Origin: Pseudomonas sp. LB-090624
GTDB lineage: Bacteria > Pseudomonadota > Gammaproteobacteria > Pseudomonadales > Pseudomonadaceae
Length of the DNA stretch: 64,000 nucleotides
NCBI RefSeq assembly: GCF_003205205.1
Contig: NZ_QJRL01000007.1
Span: 145,882-209,881, forward strand
Direction: 5' to 3'
Position numbers and translations under genes: made by a program. Positions 62,425 to 64,000 of the stretch are shown here, in pieces (position 1 is the stretch's first letter; each line of letters begins with the position of its first letter). The notes below the pieces were generated by a model. That model was not told the origin of the DNA and did no database searches. It saw only the letters and a list, made by a program, of their open reading frames with translations.

Positions 62425-63492
62425 TCAGGCGCCCAGGGCCTGGCGCAGGCGCGCTTCCAGCTGCGCCGCATCGAGGTCCTGGCCAATCAGCACCAGGCGG
62501 GTGATGCGCGGCTCGTCGGCGCGCCATGCGCGGTCGAAGTGCTTGTCAAAACGGGTACCCACGCCTTGCACCAGCAGGCGCATCGGCTTGCCCGGAATGG
62601 CCGCGAAGCCTTTGGCACGGAGGATGCCGAACTCCACCACCAGCTGGGTGAGGGCATCGAGCAACAGGCTTTCGTCGGCTGCTGGCAGGTCGATGGAGAT
62701 GGAGTCGAAGGCATCGTGGTCATGATCGTCATGGTCGTCACCGTCGTGGTGCGAGTCATGGTGGGTGCGGCGCCCATCGATATGCGCCTCGGACTCGGCA
62801 CCCACGCCCAGCAGCACTTCCAGCGGCAGCTTGCCGCTGCTGGCTTCGACCACTTTCACCGCGGGCGGCAGTTCTTCGGCGACTTCGGCGCGGACCTTGG
62901 CAAGGCCTTCGGCATCGATCAGGTCGGCCTTGTTCAACACCACCAGGTCGGCACTGGCCAGCTGGTCGGCGAACAGCTCGTGCAGTGGCGATTCGTGATC
63001 CAGGTTCGGGTCGAGCTTGCGCTGCGCATCGACCTGGTCCGGGTAGGCAGCAAAGGTGCCGGCAGCCACCGCAGGGCTATCGACCACGGTGATAACGGCA
63101 TCGACGGTGCAGGCGTTGCGGATTTCCGGCCACTGGAAGGCTTGCACCAGCGGTTTTGGCAGGGCCAGGCCACTGGTTTCGATCAGGATGTGGTCCAGGT
63201 CGCCCCGGCGGGCCACCAGCTCGCGCATGACCGGGAAGAACTCCTCCTGCACGGTGCAGCACAGGCAGCCGTTGGCCAGTTCATAGACACGGCCGCTGGC
63301 TTCTTCTTCGGTGCAACCGATGCTGCATTGTTTGAGGATTTCGCCGTCGATGCCCAGTTCACCGAATTCGTTGACGATCACCGCAATACGGCGGCCCTGG
63401 GCGTTGTCGAGCATGTGGCGCAGCAAGGTGGTCTTGCCCGAGCCGAGGAAGCCGGTGACGATGGTGACGGGGAGCTTGGCCAGTGTTTTCAT
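62425..63492 (-). CDS. cobW: CobW GTPase, cobalt metallochaperone
   Basis: 355-aa G3E-family GTPase delivering cobalt for cobalamin synthesis. Walker A GFLGSGKTT (residues 14-22), ELANGCLCC (the CxCC metal motif, near residue 75), DHILIETSGLA, NKAD. A His/Asp-rich metal-binding insert (HHDSHHDGDDHDDHDHD) lies near residues 243-260. Start at the ATG at 63492; the open frame upstream crosses the riboswitch and is not coding. Confidence 0.95.
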   Translation of the reverse strand: MKTLAKLPVTIVTGFLGSGKTTLLRHMLDNAQGRRIAVIVNEFGELGIDGEILKQCSIGCTEEEASGRVYELANGCLCCTVQEEFFPVMRELVARRGDLDHILIETSGLALPKPLVQAFQWPEIRNACTVDAVITVVDSPAVAAGTFAAYPDQVDAQRKLDPNLDHESPLHELFADQLASADLVVLNKADLIDAEGLAKVRAEVAEELPPAVKVVEASSGKLPLEVLLGVGAESEAHIDGRRTHHDSHHDGDDHDDHDHDAFDSISIDLPAADESLLLDALTQLVVEFGILRAKGFAAIPGKPMRLLVQGVGTRFDKHFDRAWRADEPRITRLVLIGQDLDAAQLEARLRQALGA

Positions 63493-63604
63493 GTCGCATT
63501 GCCCTTGGCAGTATGGCGCGGGCATGCAGGACGACAGCCACGGGCCAGACCGGCCGGGCTTGTTCGCCACCGGATCACCCCGCCCGGTTGAAAGTCGAAA
63601 ACGT

Positions 63605-63800
63605 TGCGAGGCAGGTCTCCTGGCTTGCACCGTTCCAGTCGCCTGCTGATGCAGCAGTCTGGCGGGATGACGCCTTCCCGCGCCTGGCGCAGTGGCTGTG
63701 TCGATCCATTGTCGGTGCTTACAGTTGCGGGGGCAGCCGCGGCTTGTACCGCGTTCCCGTCTTAGCTTCGGCCTGGCCGAAGAACCTCGAAGTGGCAAGG
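63605..63800 (-). promoter_or_regulatory. Cobalamin (AdoCbl) riboswitch before cobW
   Basis: On the - strand the conserved core reads GGCTGCCCCCGCAACTGTAAGC (split: GGCTGCCCCCGCAACTG, 63738-63722) and, further 3', the box AAGCCAGGAGACCTGCC (63626-63610). A GACGGGAA..CGGT segment precedes the core. These are hallmarks of class I B12 riboswitches. The start of cobW is about 115 nt downstream, so B12 is expected to shut off cobW-cobN-chlID. Confidence 0.92.
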
Positions 63801-64000
63801 CTACGCAGTGGTTGGCGGGTGGTCAACCATTGCTGCCCGGGGGCTGGCGAAAGTTTCGTTGCGCCTGGGGGATCGAGCGCCGCCCGCGCGGCGCATCGCG
63901 AGCTGCGCTCGCTCCTACGTTTGTTTCGGGCCAATGATGCCTGGGGGATTTTCGCGCGAACGCCTTGGGGCATGGCTTGCTATCGCGTCGTATGAACCAG
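63801..64000. repeat. Right-end non-coding sequence with a REP element
   Basis: A REP copy near 63872-63922 (GCGCCGCCCGCGCGGCGC and GCGAGCTGCGCTCGC palindromes followed by TCCTACG). No reading frame here looks like a real gene; a gene could begin beyond the window edge. Confidence 0.6.

Noticed and set aside
63719..63973. Short minus-strand frame over the riboswitch and right end
   Set aside because: It crosses the riboswitch and a REP element and shows no protein-like pattern.

Overview
The window is a high-GC chromosomal segment from a fluorescent Pseudomonas, most likely the Pseudomonas putida group. The evidence is the pea/qhp amine dehydrogenase cluster, a giant MnxG-type multicopper oxidase, the mdc malonate decarboxylase operon, the cobW-cobN pair, and many P. 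putida-style REP elements (GCGGGC..GCCCGC cores). Almost everything is coding. No rRNA, tRNA, CRISPR array, prophage or insertion sequence was seen.

Layout. 1-15.1 kb: a cut-off acyl-CoA synthetase, then a complete quinohemoprotein amine dehydrogenase system. It comprises alpha, radical-SAM maturase, gamma and beta genes (peaA, peaB, qhpC, peaD), a divergent phenylacetaldehyde-type dehydrogenase with a near-perfect sigma-54 promoter, an outer-membrane porin-like gene, the maturation genes qhpG, qhpE and qhpF, and a sigma-54 activator. 15.1-18.7 kb: a REP-bounded tandem duplication of an orphan hcp / DUF4225 / small membrane protein module; the left copy is broken in all three genes. 18.7-28.3 kb: a translationally coupled Gsp/Pil-like secretion operon (receiver protein, GspE, PilM/N/O-like, GspC/PilP-like, lipoprotein secretin, three pseudopilins) that continues into csgE, csgF and csgG. 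No gspF and no curli subunit genes are present. 28.5-39.9 kb: mnxG (1943 aa) followed by a beta-propeller protein, two Sco proteins, a cytochrome c/periplasmic-binding fusion and a SurA-N-like protein.

40.1-47.5 kb: malonate decarboxylation and uptake (mdcA, B, C, D, E, G, H and madL, madM). 47.8-52.7 kb: valine-type CoA catabolism genes, a LysR regulator, a DUF2790 protein, a TrmK-like methyltransferase and a RidA protein. 52.9-56.9 kb: rlhA, a VpsR-like sigma-54 activator and a small conserved protein. 57-63.8 kb: cobalt chelatase (cobW, cobN, chlI/chlD) behind a cobalamin riboswitch; chlD appears to be made by programmed -1 frameshifting.

How the parts fit. The mnxG operon and the secretion/curli operon face the same way. 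Each has a sigma-54 promoter with two CCCC/GGGG dyads (6-bp spacer) upstream, so they are probably co-regulated. This suggests that the GspF-less secretion system plus CsgEFG exports or assembles the Mn-oxidase apparatus. A Gsp-related Xcm pathway needed for Mn-oxidase secretion is known in P. putida GB-1; the csgEFG linkage and the shared dyads are what I would examine most closely.
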